A stretch of 64,000 nucleotides of DNA from Parvicella tangerina (GTDB lineage: Bacteria; Bacteroidota; Bacteroidia; Flavobacteriales_D; Parvicellaceae): positions 3,916,027-3,980,026 of the forward strand of contig NZ_OU015584.1 of the NCBI RefSeq assembly GCF_907165195.1, given 5' to 3'. Made by a program: the position numbers and the translations under genes. Positions within the stretch are counted from its first letter, which is position 1, and every line of letters starts with the position of its first letter. This document shows positions 15,706 to 24,762 of this stretch, in pieces. The notes beneath the pieces are model-generated. The model made no database searches. It was given only the letters and a program-made list of their open reading frames with translations, and had not been told where the DNA came from.

Positions 15706-16371
15706 ATGTTAGAAGAATTAAAATATTTTAAACTCGCAAAAGAGTTAAATGACGAACATCATGATTTGTTAATTGAAAAAAAACTTCACTTTCGTGGAAA
15801 TAAAAATTCTGTTTCCTTAATCTCACTTGCAAAAGAAACTGCGGAAAAAGGTGTTCCAAATATTAAGGAAAAAGAGAAAGCTGAAAGTATTCTTCATAAT
15901 CAAATAATTTTAGAAGAACCGAAAAGAGATACGCCTGAAAAAGTATTACAAGCTTGGATAATATTAGATGCTATGCGTAATAATGGAAAACTTCCTTTTA
16001 AAGAAAATTTGACGTTTATAACATCTGAATTAGTTTTCGCAAATAAAGAAGAATACCAATTATCAAAACCAAATAGAGATATTAGGAATGACGTTTTGGC
16101 AATAGACAATGACAATAACTTATGCATAATTGAACTTAAATATTCAAGAGTTAATGAAGTTAAAAAACAAACAATAGAATTTGAAAAAGTAGTAAAGAAT
16201 GAGACAGAATTTTTTCATCAACTTGTTCTTTTATACACTAATCAAAAATGGAATGGTAGCATAAGGAAAATTGCAGTTTGGCCAAATACAAAAGGAAAGG
16301 CAAGAACCCAAGAATATGCAGACGTTGAAGAGGTAAATTATTCTCAAAACGGTAATGATTTTTCATTTTAA
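15706..16371 (+). CDS. Putative PD-(D/E)xK nuclease (cassette 12, gene 2)
   Basis: A 221-residue protein of no named family known to me. NDVLAIDNDN followed by CIIELKYS gives a D...ExK motif at about residues 126-146, typical of restriction-like nucleases. The N-terminal 80 residues are helical and charged. Probably cuts nucleic acid with the upstream metallo-hydrolase; this is inference from motif and operon position. Confidence 0.55.
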   Translation: MLEELKYFKLAKELNDEHHDLLIEKKLHFRGNKNSVSLISLAKETAEKGVPNIKEKEKAESILHNQIILEEPKRDTPEKVLQAWIILDAMRNNGKLPFKENLTFITSELVFANKEEYQLSKPNRDIRNDVLAIDNDNNLCIIELKYSRVNEVKKQTIEFEKVVKNETEFFHQLVLLYTNQKWNGSIRKIAVWPNTKGKARTQEYADVEEVNYSQNGNDFSF

Positions 16372-16379
16372 TAGGCAGT

Positions 16380-16790
16380 ATGGAGAACGAAATAAATATA
16401 AACGCTGACTTTCTTACATTCAAAAATCAAATCGTTGAAAAATTTGGCGAACAATATTTTGACCAAGCGGAAATATTTTTTGAGCGTGCAATGGCTCAAG
16501 CAAAACAAGGACTTCTACACAGTGCTATTTCAGATGGTAAATTTGCCTTTGACTTGAGTTATTATTCAAACGACAAATCAGGAATTCAATATCTTATCGG
16601 CTTTCTTTCTCAACTGCATTGCGACCTCGGACAAATCAATCAATCAAAAGCATATTATGAATTGGGTTTAAAACTTCTTGACACCGAGGCGACAGACTAC
16701 GAAGACGACAAAGAAATGTATAGAAAATTAAAGGAACTTATTGACGGTGAAAGCTGGAAGGGAAGCATTGAAAACGACAAAGAAGAATAA
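16380..16790 (+). CDS. Small TPR-like protein (cassette 12, gene 3)
   Basis: A 136-residue all-helical protein. Two to three TPR-like repeats are visible (AEIFFERAMAQAKQG, then the repeat with QINQSKAYYELGLKLL). Likely an adaptor that binds one of the two upstream enzymes. The stop lies 5 bp before the attC arm. Confidence 0.55.
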   Translation: MENEININADFLTFKNQIVEKFGEQYFDQAEIFFERAMAQAKQGLLHSAISDGKFAFDLSYYSNDKSGIQYLIGFLSQLHCDLGQINQSKAYYELGLKLLDTEATDYEDDKEMYRKLKELIDGESWKGSIENDKEE

Positions 16791-16795
16791 AAAAC

Positions 16796-16931
16796 GCCCT
16801 ATAACAGCACCTAAAAAAAATGGCGGGGGAAGTGCGAATATAAACAGTTGTGCAACTAATAAAATTTGGTGGGTATAGACAGTTGAGTGTTCCAAAACCG
16901 CCACTTCTTTTAGCTGCAAACCGTTACCCAC
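16796..16931 (+). repeat. attC-like site 12
   Basis: Left arm GCCCTATAAC (16796-16805) complements the start GTTATAGGGC. Stem CTAAAAAAAATGGCGG pairs with CCGCCACTTCTTTTAG. Right core GTTACCCAC is at 16923-16931. Confidence 0.85.
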
Positions 16932-17031
16932 AAGCTGAAAACCAGCCGCATATTTTAGCACTTTCGGTTTTTCCCAACACATAAATCCAACGCTCTAAAA
17001 ACCAAAAGAGCTAAAACTTTCCCAAAATTCG

Positions 17032-17081
17032 TAATTATGTATTTAAGTATTTGCTTAAATACATAATTAATTATATGTTTG
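17032..17081 (+). promoter_or_regulatory. mer operon promoter and operator
   Basis: A perfect 16-bp inverted repeat (17032-17047 and 17054-17069, six-base centre) overlaps a complete Bacteroidota promoter: TTTG at 17050-17053, 20 bp, TATGTTTG at 17074-17081. The repeat covers the -33 box and most of the spacer, the right place for repression by the ArsR-type regulator encoded 40 bp downstream. So this cassette brings its own metal-regulated promoter. Confidence 0.75.
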
Positions 17082-17121
17082 TACAACAAAGCAAATAACT
17101 TTAATAAAAATATATACACAA

Positions 17122-17493
17122 ATGAAATTAGAAATAACCTGTACAAGAGCGGAAGCCAACCATAAGCAGTTACAAAACTGTATGGAGGCATTGGATAATA
17201 TGGAAGGGAGTTTTCAAAAAATGACAAAACTTTTATCAATTGCAGGAAGCGATGTAAGATTGAGAATTCTTTATTTATTGAATTTAGAAAATGAACTATG
17301 TCCTTGTGATTTAGCAGATATACTAAAAATGAGTGTTCCTGCGATCTCACAACATATACGTAAAATCAAAGATGCAGGAATAATCAATTCAAGACGAGAT
17401 GGTCAAACACTTTATTATTCATTAAATAAAGATGAAACAGAGATATTTAGTAGCATTTTTAAATCTATCGAATTAATTAGAAAAACAGCATAA
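17122..17493 (+). CDS. ArsR-family metal-responsive repressor (cassette 13)
   Basis: A 123-residue winged-helix repressor. GSDVRLRILYLL, then the metal-binding ELCPCDLADIL and the recognition helix region SVPAISQHIRKIKDAG are hallmarks of ArsR/SmtB regulators; an extra N-terminal cysteine (EITC) may complete the site. In Bacteroidota mer operons an ArsR-type protein takes the role of proteobacterial MerR; the downstream merTP and merA genes make Hg(II) the probable inducer. It likely binds the inverted repeat at 17032-17069. Confidence 0.85.
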   Translation: MKLEITCTRAEANHKQLQNCMEALDNMEGSFQKMTKLLSIAGSDVRLRILYLLNLENELCPCDLADILKMSVPAISQHIRKIKDAGIINSRRDGQTLYYSLNKDETEIFSSIFKSIELIRKTA

Positions 17494-17504
17494 TTTATAA
17501 AGAA

Positions 17505-18116
17505 ATGAAAACAGAAAAAACATCAAAAAATGCAGCATACACAGGTTTATTTGCTGCTGTAGCAGCATCATCTTGTTGCATACCACCTGTTATAGCATTA
17601 ATAGCTGGCGTTGGAGGAAGTGCGTCTGCCCTATCTTGGATGGAACCTTTTAGACCCTATTTAATTGGTTTGGCTATTGTAGCAATTGGATATGCTTGGT
17701 ATAATTATTTAAAACCAAAAAACGCTGATGATTGTGGTTGTGAAGTTGATGCAAAACCAAAATGGTTTCAAACAAAAGGATTTTTAGTTGGTATTACTTT
17801 GTTTGCAACTGTTTCAATTGCTTTCCCTTATTATGCTCATATTTTTTATCCTGATAATAAGAAAGAAGTGGTTATAGTCAATCAATCCAATATTCAAACA
17901 TTAAATTTTGATGTTAAAGGGATGACTTGTGCCTCTTGTGAAGAACACGTTAAACACGCAGTTAATGAGTTAGAAGGTATTGTAAATATCAATGCTTCCT
18001 ATGAAAAGGCAAACGCAGAAGTGGAGTTTGATAATACAAAAACGACTAAAGAGGATATAGAAAAAGCAATAAACTCAACAGGATATAAAGTAATTAATAA
18101 AGAAAAAAATGAGTAA
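17505..18116 (+). CDS. merTP: Mercuric transport fusion protein MerTP (cassette 13)
   Basis: A 203-residue membrane protein that imports Hg(II). Residues 1-125 are MerT-like: the first helix carries the C24-C25 pair (SSCCIPP), three transmembrane helices follow, with a DCGCE cysteine pair in a loop near residue 78. Residues 133-200 are a MerP-like heavy-metal-associated domain (GMTCASC). The fusion replaces separate MerT and MerP. It overlaps the start of merA by 8 bp, so the two are translationally coupled. Confidence 0.88.
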   Translation: MKTEKTSKNAAYTGLFAAVAASSCCIPPVIALIAGVGGSASALSWMEPFRPYLIGLAIVAIGYAWYNYLKPKNADDCGCEVDAKPKWFQTKGFLVGITLFATVSIAFPYYAHIFYPDNKKEVVIVNQSNIQTLNFDVKGMTCASCEEHVKHAVNELEGIVNINASYEKANAEVEFDNTKTTKEDIEKAINSTGYKVINKEKNE

Positions 18117-19788
18117 TAAAACAATAAATTTAAACATCAACGGAATGACTTGTTCTGGGTGTTCATCACATATCGAAAAAGATTTAAACGTTAAAGACGG
18201 AATCGTAAATAGTACTGTAAATCACGAAACAGGAAAAGGGAAATTTGTATATGACACCAATAAGTTAAGCAATCAAGATGTTATTAATGCAGTAAACAAT
18301 GTCGGTAATTATTCAGTTATTGAGGATATCGAAAAGGAAGATTGCTGTGTTACAAATGCCAAAGATTATGATGGAAAGAATAAATTCGATTTAATTGTTA
18401 TTGGTGGTGGTTCAGCAGCATTTTCAGCAGCCATAAAAGCGGAAAGCATTGGCTTAACAACATTAATGGTAAATGATGGATTAGATTTTGGTGGCACTTG
18501 TGTCAATGTTGGCTGTGTTCCTTCTAAAAATTTGATTAGAGCTGCCGAAACAGCATATCACGCTACACATTCTAATTTTAAAGGAATTAAACCAAAAGGT
18601 GTTGAAATTGATTTTACTCAAATTATAAAAGACAAGAAAGCAATAGTTGCCACATTACAACAACATAAATATATGGATGTGGTAAGTGATTTCAAAAACT
18701 TAACAATGCTTAAAGGTTGGGCAGAATTTGTAGATAATAAAACCATTCTTGTAGATGGAAAAGACACATACACCGCAACTAACATCATTATAGCAACAGG
18801 AGCAACAACAAACATTCCAAACATTGAAGGACTAAATAAAGTAGGCTACTTAACAAATGTATCTTTATTCGATTTAGAGGAAAAACCAAAAAGCTTGACC
18901 ATAATGGGAGCTGGATATATTGGATTGGAAATTGCAATGGCATATAACCGCTTGGGAGTAAAAGTTCGTATCATAGAATTTACAGATAGACCATTACGTA
19001 GTCAAACCAACGATATTACAGATGTTTTAGAAGCACAAATGATAAGTGAAGGGATTGAAATCCTTCCAAATTTCAGAGCCATTAAATTTGAAAAAGATGG
19101 CGACAACACTATTATTCATTGCAAATGTCCTGATGGCTCTACCACTCAAATAATTGAAGAAGGCCATATTATTGTAGCTACAGGAACAAAACCAAATACA
19201 TCTAAATTAAGTCTTGAAAATATTGACTTAAACCTGACAGAAAAAGGACATATTTTAGTTAACGAAAAAATGGAAACTAATATTTCCAATATTTATGCAG
19301 CAGGTGACGTAACAAACACACCACCTTTTGTTTATACAGCAGCAAAAGAAGGAAGTACAGCAGTAAATAACGCCTTTTCATTATCAAAAAACAGTGTGGA
19401 TTATACATCGTTACCTTGGGTAGTATTTACAGATCCACAAATTGCAGGAGCAGGTATGGACGAAGTAGAAGCCGAAAAATCAGGCATCCCTTTTGAAGTA
19501 TCTAAATTAGATTTAATTCACGTTCCAAGAGCTTTAGCAGCTCAAGATACCAGAGGATTTATAAAGCTAATTCGCAATACGGAAACGGATAAATTAATAG
19601 GTGCAAGAGTAATAGCACCAGAAGGAGGTGAACTCATCCAACAATTAAGTATGGCTATAAAGTTTGGTATAACAGTAAAAGATTTGGCTGAAAGTTTTTA
19701 TCCATACTTGACACTTGGAGAAGGAATCAAATTAGCAGCAATTACGTTTGGAAAAGATGTTTCTAAATTGAGTTGTTGTGCGAGTTAA
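18109..19788 (+). CDS. merA: Mercuric reductase MerA (cassette 13)
   Basis: A 559-residue flavoprotein disulfide reductase that reduces Hg(II) to volatile Hg(0) with NADPH. An N-terminal heavy-metal-associated domain (GMTCSGC, residues about 8-14) is followed by the FAD-binding GGGSAAFSAA, the redox pair C131/C136 (GGTCVNVGC), an NAD(P)H-binding GAGYIGLE, and the C-terminal C556-C557 pair (LSCCAS) that hands the metal to the active site. All signature cysteines are present, so the enzyme should be active. Last gene of a 3.1-kb cassette, the largest in the array. Confidence 0.95.
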   Translation: MSNKTINLNINGMTCSGCSSHIEKDLNVKDGIVNSTVNHETGKGKFVYDTNKLSNQDVINAVNNVGNYSVIEDIEKEDCCVTNAKDYDGKNKFDLIVIGGGSAAFSAAIKAESIGLTTLMVNDGLDFGGTCVNVGCVPSKNLIRAAETAYHATHSNFKGIKPKGVEIDFTQIIKDKKAIVATLQQHKYMDVVSDFKNLTMLKGWAEFVDNKTILVDGKDTYTATNIIIATGATTNIPNIEGLNKVGYLTNVSLFDLEEKPKSLTIMGAGYIGLEIAMAYNRLGVKVRIIEFTDRPLRSQTNDITDVLEAQMISEGIEILPNFRAIKFEKDGDNTIIHCKCPDGSTTQIIEEGHIIVATGTKPNTSKLSLENIDLNLTEKGHILVNEKMETNISNIYAAGDVTNTPPFVYTAAKEGSTAVNNAFSLSKNSVDYTSLPWVVFTDPQIAGAGMDEVEAEKSGIPFEVSKLDLIHVPRALAAQDTRGFIKLIRNTETDKLIGARVIAPEGGELIQQLSMAIKFGITVKDLAESFYPYLTLGEGIKLAAITFGKDVSKLSCCAS

Positions 19789-19929
19789 TCCCTACTAAAA
19801 GCCATACACATTTGCAATTCGCTCAAAGCCACCACGCCATCAAAAATTGCAAAAGAGTATGTCTTGCCAACGCTCAATCCGAACATTTAAGAAAATATCG
19901 GAATTGAAAAGCAGAACGGAATAAAGCCA

Positions 19930-20064
19930 GTGGGTAACAACGTATATAAAAAATAGCAGTTAAGAGCTAAACTAAAAGTTTGGTTCTTTTCTGCTATCTT
20001 TGTTTTCAACTGAAAAATGGCACATACAAATCTGCTACTTTTCATATACAAGACCGTTGGCAAA
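19930..20064 (+). repeat. attC-like site 13
   Basis: Left arm GTGGGTAAC (19930-19938) complements the start GTTACCCAC, 3 kb upstream. Stem TATATAAAAAATAGCAG pairs with CTGCTACTTTTCATATA. Right core GTTGGCAAA is at 20056-20064. The 140 bp between merA and the arm hold nothing recognisable. Confidence 0.85.
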
Positions 20065-20145
20065 CATTTGAAAGAAGCGACCCAGATACAATTAATAAAC
20101 AAACTATAATGCAACTGAGTAACCACAATAAAATACAAATCAATA

Positions 20146-20649
20146 ATGATAAAGATTAACAATATTTATTCGCTTAAAAAATTATCAATAATTGTTTTCA
20201 CTTTTTGTTTATTGACAGCTTGTGAAACATATAAAAATAACACCGAAGAATTTAAGAAGCATTCGGAGCAATTGTTTCACAGTGTTTATGGAGGAAACCT
20301 TTCCGAGATTGACAGTTTAATTAGTGATGATATAGTAGCCAGCTATCCAATTTTTGAACAAATATTTGGCTCAAAGTCAATCCAAGGACGGGAAGCTTAC
20401 AAGAATTTTGCAATTGGATTTAATAAACGTTGGACTGATGCGAAGATAAACATTCACGAGACCATCGCTGAAGATAAATCCGTTGTTCTTGTATGGTCAT
20501 TCAGTGCAAAAAGAATTAAAACAGAGCAAGATACAAGTGAGGTTGAAAAGAATTTATATAGTTGGGATGGTATCACGCTTTATCATTTTAATGAAATGGG
20601 TGAGGTTATATCGGAAACAGGTAAAGAGGGCTCCCCAAAAACCGATTGA
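20146..20649 (+). CDS. SnoaL/NTF2-like lipoprotein (cassette 14)
   Basis: A 167-residue lipoprotein (lipobox LLTAC, Cys near residue 26). The mature part has the SnoaL-like pattern: helix with FHSVYGGNLSEIDSLIS, then AYKNFAIGFNKRW, then strands ending SWDGITLYHFNEMG. Such domains bind small ligands or act as simple enzymes; no substrate can be inferred. Sole gene of its cassette. Confidence 0.7.
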   Translation: MIKINNIYSLKKLSIIVFTFCLLTACETYKNNTEEFKKHSEQLFHSVYGGNLSEIDSLISDDIVASYPIFEQIFGSKSIQGREAYKNFAIGFNKRWTDAKINIHETIAEDKSVVLVWSFSAKRIKTEQDTSEVEKNLYSWDGITLYHFNEMGEVISETGKEGSPKTD

Positions 20650-20751
20650 TAACTTGGAACTTGTTAGTATTGAAAAATGAGTTAAGTATGAAAATATGTT
20701 GGTTAATTTGAATGAGTATCAAAAGTCGCACAGAATAAAGTAAAAAAACGA

Positions 20752-20887
20752 TTTGCCAACAATGTATAACCGCAATTACGGCGGATTCGACTACGTCCGA
20801 ATCCACTCGGAATTGCTAAAGCCTGTGCTAAACCGAAAATTAACGCATATTAACCCGTAACTGACGGTTATACTAACCGTTATCTAC
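20752..20887 (+). repeat. attC-like site 14
   Basis: Left arm TTTGCCAAC (20752-20760) complements the start GTTGGCAAA (the same core barcode as cassette 1). Stem TATAACCGCAATTACGG pairs with CCGTAACTGACGGTTATA. Right core GTTATCTACA starts at 20879. Confidence 0.85.
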
Positions 20888-20893
20888 AATTTG

Positions 20894-21253
20894 ATGAAAC
20901 TAAAAGTAATAATATCAATTATAGCTGTATCAATCTTTGCTTCTTGCAAGGTACATCGGGGGACTACTGCTCATAACCTAATCGCTGAACAAGATGGGGT
21001 AAGGGTATTTTCTCCACATAAAACTCAAATTTCTTGCGACTCGACTTGGCTGCTATTTTCAGTGGATTATACTCCTCCGCAAAATATCATAGTAGAGACG
21101 AACACTGGTGAAATTAAACACGATGACGATTGGGAATCTCGATTTGTTCTTAACATTGACTGTGATGTGAAACAAATAATACTCGATGTTTATCGCTTAA
21201 CGGAAAGCGGTGAAAAAGAAAAAGTGACTCAGCTAGAATTGGGAACAAATTAA
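20894..21253 (+). CDS. Small lipoprotein (cassette 15)
   Basis: A 119-residue lipoprotein (lipobox FASC, Cys near residue 18) with a short beta-rich domain. Family not recognised. The ATG at 20894 is preferred to a TTG directly upstream. Sole gene of its cassette, 14 bp after the core. Confidence 0.6.
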   Translation: MKLKVIISIIAVSIFASCKVHRGTTAHNLIAEQDGVRVFSPHKTQISCDSTWLLFSVDYTPPQNIIVETNTGEIKHDDDWESRFVLNIDCDVKQIILDVYRLTESGEKEKVTQLELGTN

Positions 21254-21254
21254 C

Positions 21255-21456
21255 TGTAGATAACAATGTATAAAATCACATAGGGTTTAGTAACTAAAAA
21301 GAATAATTGGAAACTACCAAGTGTGAACGCCAAACCGCTGGTTTGGCTATTAAACGGATTAAATTAATATCAAAACTCAGCGCTCTGGCTCAGTACTAAA
21401 AACAAAAATCGTAACTTTCCACTACCCTACGTGTTTTATACGAGGCGTTGGCGTCC
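21255..21456 (+). repeat. attC-like site 15
   Basis: Left arm TGTAGATAAC (21255-21264) complements the start GTTATCTACA. Stem TATAAAATCACATAGGGT pairs with ACCCTACGTGTTTTATA. Contains the inner hairpin CCAAACC...GGTTTGG. Right core GTTGGCGTCC is at 21447-21456. Sites 15, 16, 21 and truncated 23 form one family. Confidence 0.85.
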
Positions 21457-21471
21457 ATTAAAAAAAAGTTC

Positions 21472-21945
21472 ATGCAATCAGACAAAGGATTCGCATATAG
21501 TAAAACTCTTAAACTGATTGGAATTGGACTTTTCAGTACTTTTCTTCTGATCGCAATAGTCAATAATCTAATGACGAGTACCGGATTAGTCTTATTACTT
21601 CTTGGGACTTTCTTTCTTGTTGTTTCTTTACTCGGTTCTTTGATTTTTCCTGACACTGAAACAGTTGAAATATCTGAAAACGGAATAATTGTATTTGGTG
21701 CAGACGAACCCATCGAAATAAAAACCGAAGAAATTCTAAGAATTGCTAATCATACAAGTTTTGCCAATCAAAGTTGGAACTCAGTTGACTTCTATAAAAT
21801 TGAAATGAAAAAAAATGCAGTAAATAAAAGTCCTGTATTTTTCAAGGCTAGCTCAGCGGAGTCGCGATCCTTTGTGAAAGCACTAAAGACGAAATGGGTA
21901 AAAAGTAACGGACGCCAACAAGATATAAAATCACATAGGGTTTAG
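21472..21945 (+). CDS. Two-helix membrane protein of unknown function (cassette 16)
   Basis: A 157-residue protein with two transmembrane helices (about residues 12-35 and 40-60) followed by a PH-like cytoplasmic domain of about 90 residues. It resembles short bacterial bPH/membrane sensor proteins, but I cannot name a family. A TTG at 21448 lies in the core itself; the ATG at 21472 is more plausible. The last 12 codons lie inside the attC, so the C-terminus is set by the recombination site. Confidence 0.6.
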   Translation: MQSDKGFAYSKTLKLIGIGLFSTFLLIAIVNNLMTSTGLVLLLLGTFFLVVSLLGSLIFPDTETVEISENGIIVFGADEPIEIKTEEILRIANHTSFANQSWNSVDFYKIEMKKNAVNKSPVFFKASSAESRSFVKALKTKWVKSNGRQQDIKSHRV

Positions 21946-22111
21946 TAACTAAAAAGGATATTTAGAACTAGCCAAGAATGACCGCCAAATCACCGATTTG
22001 GCTTTTGATCAACCAAAAGTTAAAAGCAAAATGCAATGATTTGGCTCAGTACTAAAAACAAAAATCGTAACTTTCCACTACCCTACGTGTTTTATACGAG
22101 GCGTTATCGGC
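21910..22111 (+). repeat. attC-like site 16
   Basis: Left arm GGACGCCAAC (21910-21919) complements the start GTTGGCGTCC. Inner hairpin 21983-22002 (CCAAATC...GATTTGG) has a partial third strand at 22035-22045. Right core GTTATCGGC is at 22103-22111. Confidence 0.85.
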
Positions 22112-22112
22112 A

Positions 22113-22736
22113 ATGCTAACAGACACAACAACAAGAAATATTACAATGAGCAATTTTAAAATATTCAAAGACTGGTTGACACAAGTTTCATTTTTGACTG
22201 ACCAAGACTGCTCATTATTTGAACCTTATTTGAAAACCAAAACTATTAAAGCAAAAGAGCATTTTTTAGTAGAAGGAAAAATATGTAGAGAAACAGGTTT
22301 TCTTAACCAAGGTTGTTTTAGGACTTATTATCTGAATGAAGGAAAAGAAATCAATACACGATTTATTTTTGAACACGAATTTGTAACGGACTATGATAGT
22401 TTTTTGCAAGAAAAACCAAGTAGATATTTTATTCAAGCATTAGAAAATACTGAAATAGTATCATTCAATTTAAAAGCCTTACAAAATGCCTATAATCAAT
22501 CAAAAAATTGGGAACGATTCGGCAGAATAATGGCGGAGCAATCTTATAAAATGACGACCGAGAGGGTTGAAAGTTTTTTATTTTTAGACGGTGAACAACG
22601 CTATCTCGACTTGCTTAATAATCAACCACACCTTTTAGACCGAATACCACTTTATCATATAGCATCATATTTAGGTCTTGAAAGAGAAAGTTTAAGTCGT
22701 TTGCGAAAAAAAATCGTTCATCAGCAGCGATTGTAA
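22113..22736 (+). CDS. Crp/Fnr-family transcriptional regulator (cassette 17, gene 1)
   Basis: A 207-residue regulator with an N-terminal cyclic-nucleotide-binding-type beta-roll (KEHFLVEGKICRETGFLNQG) and a C-terminal winged helix with the recognition region IASYLGLERESLSRLRKK. The effector is unknown; the cyclic-AMP contact residues are not evident. The first ATG (22113) begins 2 bp after the core arm; an internal ATG at 22146 is also possible. It heads a four-gene cassette and may control the three genes behind it, which look like redox or aldehyde-stress functions. Confidence 0.8.
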   Translation: MLTDTTTRNITMSNFKIFKDWLTQVSFLTDQDCSLFEPYLKTKTIKAKEHFLVEGKICRETGFLNQGCFRTYYLNEGKEINTRFIFEHEFVTDYDSFLQEKPSRYFIQALENTEIVSFNLKALQNAYNQSKNWERFGRIMAEQSYKMTTERVESFLFLDGEQRYLDLLNNQPHLLDRIPLYHIASYLGLERESLSRLRKKIVHQQRL

Positions 22737-22805
22737 CATTTATCAATTTTTTACTGCTTCATCTTACTGAATTTTACATCATTATTAATCGTAAAATTTA
22801 AAAAG

Positions 22806-23450
22806 ATGAAAAGAATATTTATTGCAATAAGTGCTATCGCACTTATCAGTGCTTGTAGTACAGTAAACAAAACTGCTATTGTACCCATTACACCAAAATC
22901 GGATTTTGAAGATACCTATACAATTATATGGAACGGTAAAAGCGAAGCATATTTTTATGAGGATGGACAGTATGTTAGAAACGAAACATATGATTACGTA
23001 TTCAATGTGATACAAAAGCGATATGATAAAACTTGGAAATCAATCAAAACATTGCACCGCAACCACCCTAATTACGACTATAGAGGTGGACAACGAAGCC
23101 AAACAATGTATTTTGAAGTTGATTATTCCCTGAATGGTGAAAAACTCACATCCACATTCAACACCTCATTGGGAACTGGGAAAGGCATTTCCGATTTAGA
23201 ATATAGAGAGCAGCTATTAACTATTGATTTGAAGCAGAAGAATCCATATTACAATATCAGCAAATATACCCCCTTTAACAAAATGAAAATTACCCAAAAC
23301 TATAATTACGAAGAAGGATTGCTAACAGAAATAGTAGAACTCTATAAAGAAAAGGATGGAAAAATTACTCCATTCTCAAAAATGAAAGAAACAGCTGTTT
23401 TTTATGTAAAAGGCAAATTAGATAAAGCACCAACATCATTCAAAAAATAA
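22806..23450 (+). CDS. Lipoprotein of unknown function (cassette 17, gene 2)
   Basis: A 214-residue lipoprotein (lipobox ISAC, Cys near residue 17). The mature part is Tyr-, Lys- and Asn-rich and probably beta-stranded. Family not recognised. A 69-bp gap separates it from the regulator; the oxidoreductase follows 4 bp later. Confidence 0.6.
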   Translation: MKRIFIAISAIALISACSTVNKTAIVPITPKSDFEDTYTIIWNGKSEAYFYEDGQYVRNETYDYVFNVIQKRYDKTWKSIKTLHRNHPNYDYRGGQRSQTMYFEVDYSLNGEKLTSTFNTSLGTGKGISDLEYREQLLTIDLKQKNPYYNISKYTPFNKMKITQNYNYEEGLLTEIVELYKEKDGKITPFSKMKETAVFYVKGKLDKAPTSFKK

Positions 23451-23454
23451 CACA

Positions 23455-24033
23455 ATGAAAATATTAATCATTAACGGACACCCTAATACAGAAAGCTTCA
23501 ACTATGCATTGCATAAAGCTTTTAAAAATGGCGTGTTAACAAAAGGCAAACATTCTATTGAAGAAATCAATATTGCCAAACTTAATTTCAATCTTAACTT
23601 GAGTAAAGGTTATAGTTCAGGCATTACAATGGAAACTGATTTGATTAACGCACAAAATAAAATTAAAAATGCAGACCATATTGTTTGGATTTATCCACTT
23701 TGGTGGAGTATGATGCCAACAATAATGAAAGGGTTTATTGACCGAGTTTTTGTTCCTGGATTTGCGTTTAAATATCATCCCAATAGCAGTAAATGGGACA
23801 AGTTATTAAAAGGAAAAACTACCGAAATAATAGCCACTTTGGACACCCCCGTTTTTATATTCAAACTCTTTTTGGGGGAAGGTGGGGTAAAAGTGTTTCG
23901 TAAATCGGTACTTGGTTTTTGTGGTATAAAGACAACAAGAACAACCTATATCGGACCAATTAAACCCTCAACACCAGAACAACGAAAAAATTGGTTGCAA
24001 AAAGTTGAGTTAATGGGTCAATCAAAAAAATAA
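23455..24033 (+). CDS. Flavodoxin-fold NAD(P)H oxidoreductase (cassette 17, gene 3)
   Basis: A 192-residue FMN-dependent quinone reductase-like enzyme (NQO/MdaB/KefF group). ILIINGHPNTESFNYAL is the flavin-phosphate loop, and the segment WIYPLWWSMMPTIMKGFIDR with FKYHP is diagnostic. It is expected to reduce quinones or other electrophiles by two electrons. The neighbouring DJ-1-like gene, 7 bp downstream, supports a role in electrophile detoxification. Confidence 0.85.
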   Translation: MKILIINGHPNTESFNYALHKAFKNGVLTKGKHSIEEINIAKLNFNLNLSKGYSSGITMETDLINAQNKIKNADHIVWIYPLWWSMMPTIMKGFIDRVFVPGFAFKYHPNSSKWDKLLKGKTTEIIATLDTPVFIFKLFLGEGGVKVFRKSVLGFCGIKTTRTTYIGPIKPSTPEQRKNWLQKVELMGQSKK

Positions 24034-24040
24034 ACAACCG

Positions 24041-24739
24041 ATGGAAAAGAAAAAAATATTGGCTGTTGCAACAAATAGCAACAATGCCCTTAATAAAGAA
24101 AAAACAACAGGTCTGTGGTTATCAGAATTAACTCATTTTATAGATGTGGTTATGAAAGCAGGCTATGAAGTTGACATTGCAAGCCCTTCGGGAGGGAAAA
24201 TTCCTTTAGATGTTGCAAGGCACTCATTTGATAAGCAAATGAAAGATAAATCAAATGCAAAATTTATGAATATTCCCCGATTAAAGCAGTCATTAGAAAA
24301 TTCATTAAGCATAAATGAAATTAGCGTTGCTGATTACGAAGCCATTTATTTGACAGGTGGACACGGTGCAATGTTTGATTTTCGACAGTCTGAAGCATTA
24401 CAGAAGAAACTCACAGAATTTCATTCATCAAATAAGGTTCTTTCAGGTGTTTGTCACGGTGTCGCAGGTTTTATTGATACAAGAGACAAAGAAGGTAGTT
24501 TAATTGTGAGGAACAAAAATATCACTGGCTTTTCAAACTTTGAAGACAAATTAGCAGAAGCAATTGAGTACTTACCCTTTTTATTGGAAACTGAATTAAA
24601 AAATATAGGAGCGATTTATCAAAAAAACTTAATCCCATTTACAAGCCGTGTTGAAATAGACGGGAAACTAATAACAGGTCAAAACCCTGCTTCCGCTAAA
24701 GCCGTTGGTAAAGCAGTAGTACGGTTACTAAAAGATTGA
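24041..24739 (+). CDS. DJ-1/PfpI-family protein, Hsp31-like (cassette 17, gene 4)
   Basis: A 232-residue class I glutamine-amidotransferase-fold protein. The nucleophile elbow GVCHG (Cys near residue 147) and the upstream IYLTGGHGAMFDF loop are typical of the Hsp31/glyoxalase III branch, which converts methylglyoxal to lactate or acts as a holdase. IASPSGGKIPLD in the first third also fits. Last gene of cassette 17. Confidence 0.85.
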   Translation: MEKKKILAVATNSNNALNKEKTTGLWLSELTHFIDVVMKAGYEVDIASPSGGKIPLDVARHSFDKQMKDKSNAKFMNIPRLKQSLENSLSINEISVADYEAIYLTGGHGAMFDFRQSEALQKKLTEFHSSNKVLSGVCHGVAGFIDTRDKEGSLIVRNKNITGFSNFEDKLAEAIEYLPFLLETELKNIGAIYQKNLIPFTSRVEIDGKLITGQNPASAKAVGKAVVRLLKD

Positions 24740-24762
24740 CATTGATGTTCAAAAGAAAGAAA

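Noticed and set aside
21448..21471. TTG start for the cassette 16 gene (and similar TTG extensions at 353, 7394, 20891, 26647, 44190, 45925)
   Set aside because: Most of these add codons inside core sites or promoter boxes, or just before a good in-frame ATG with a better signal peptide or domain start.
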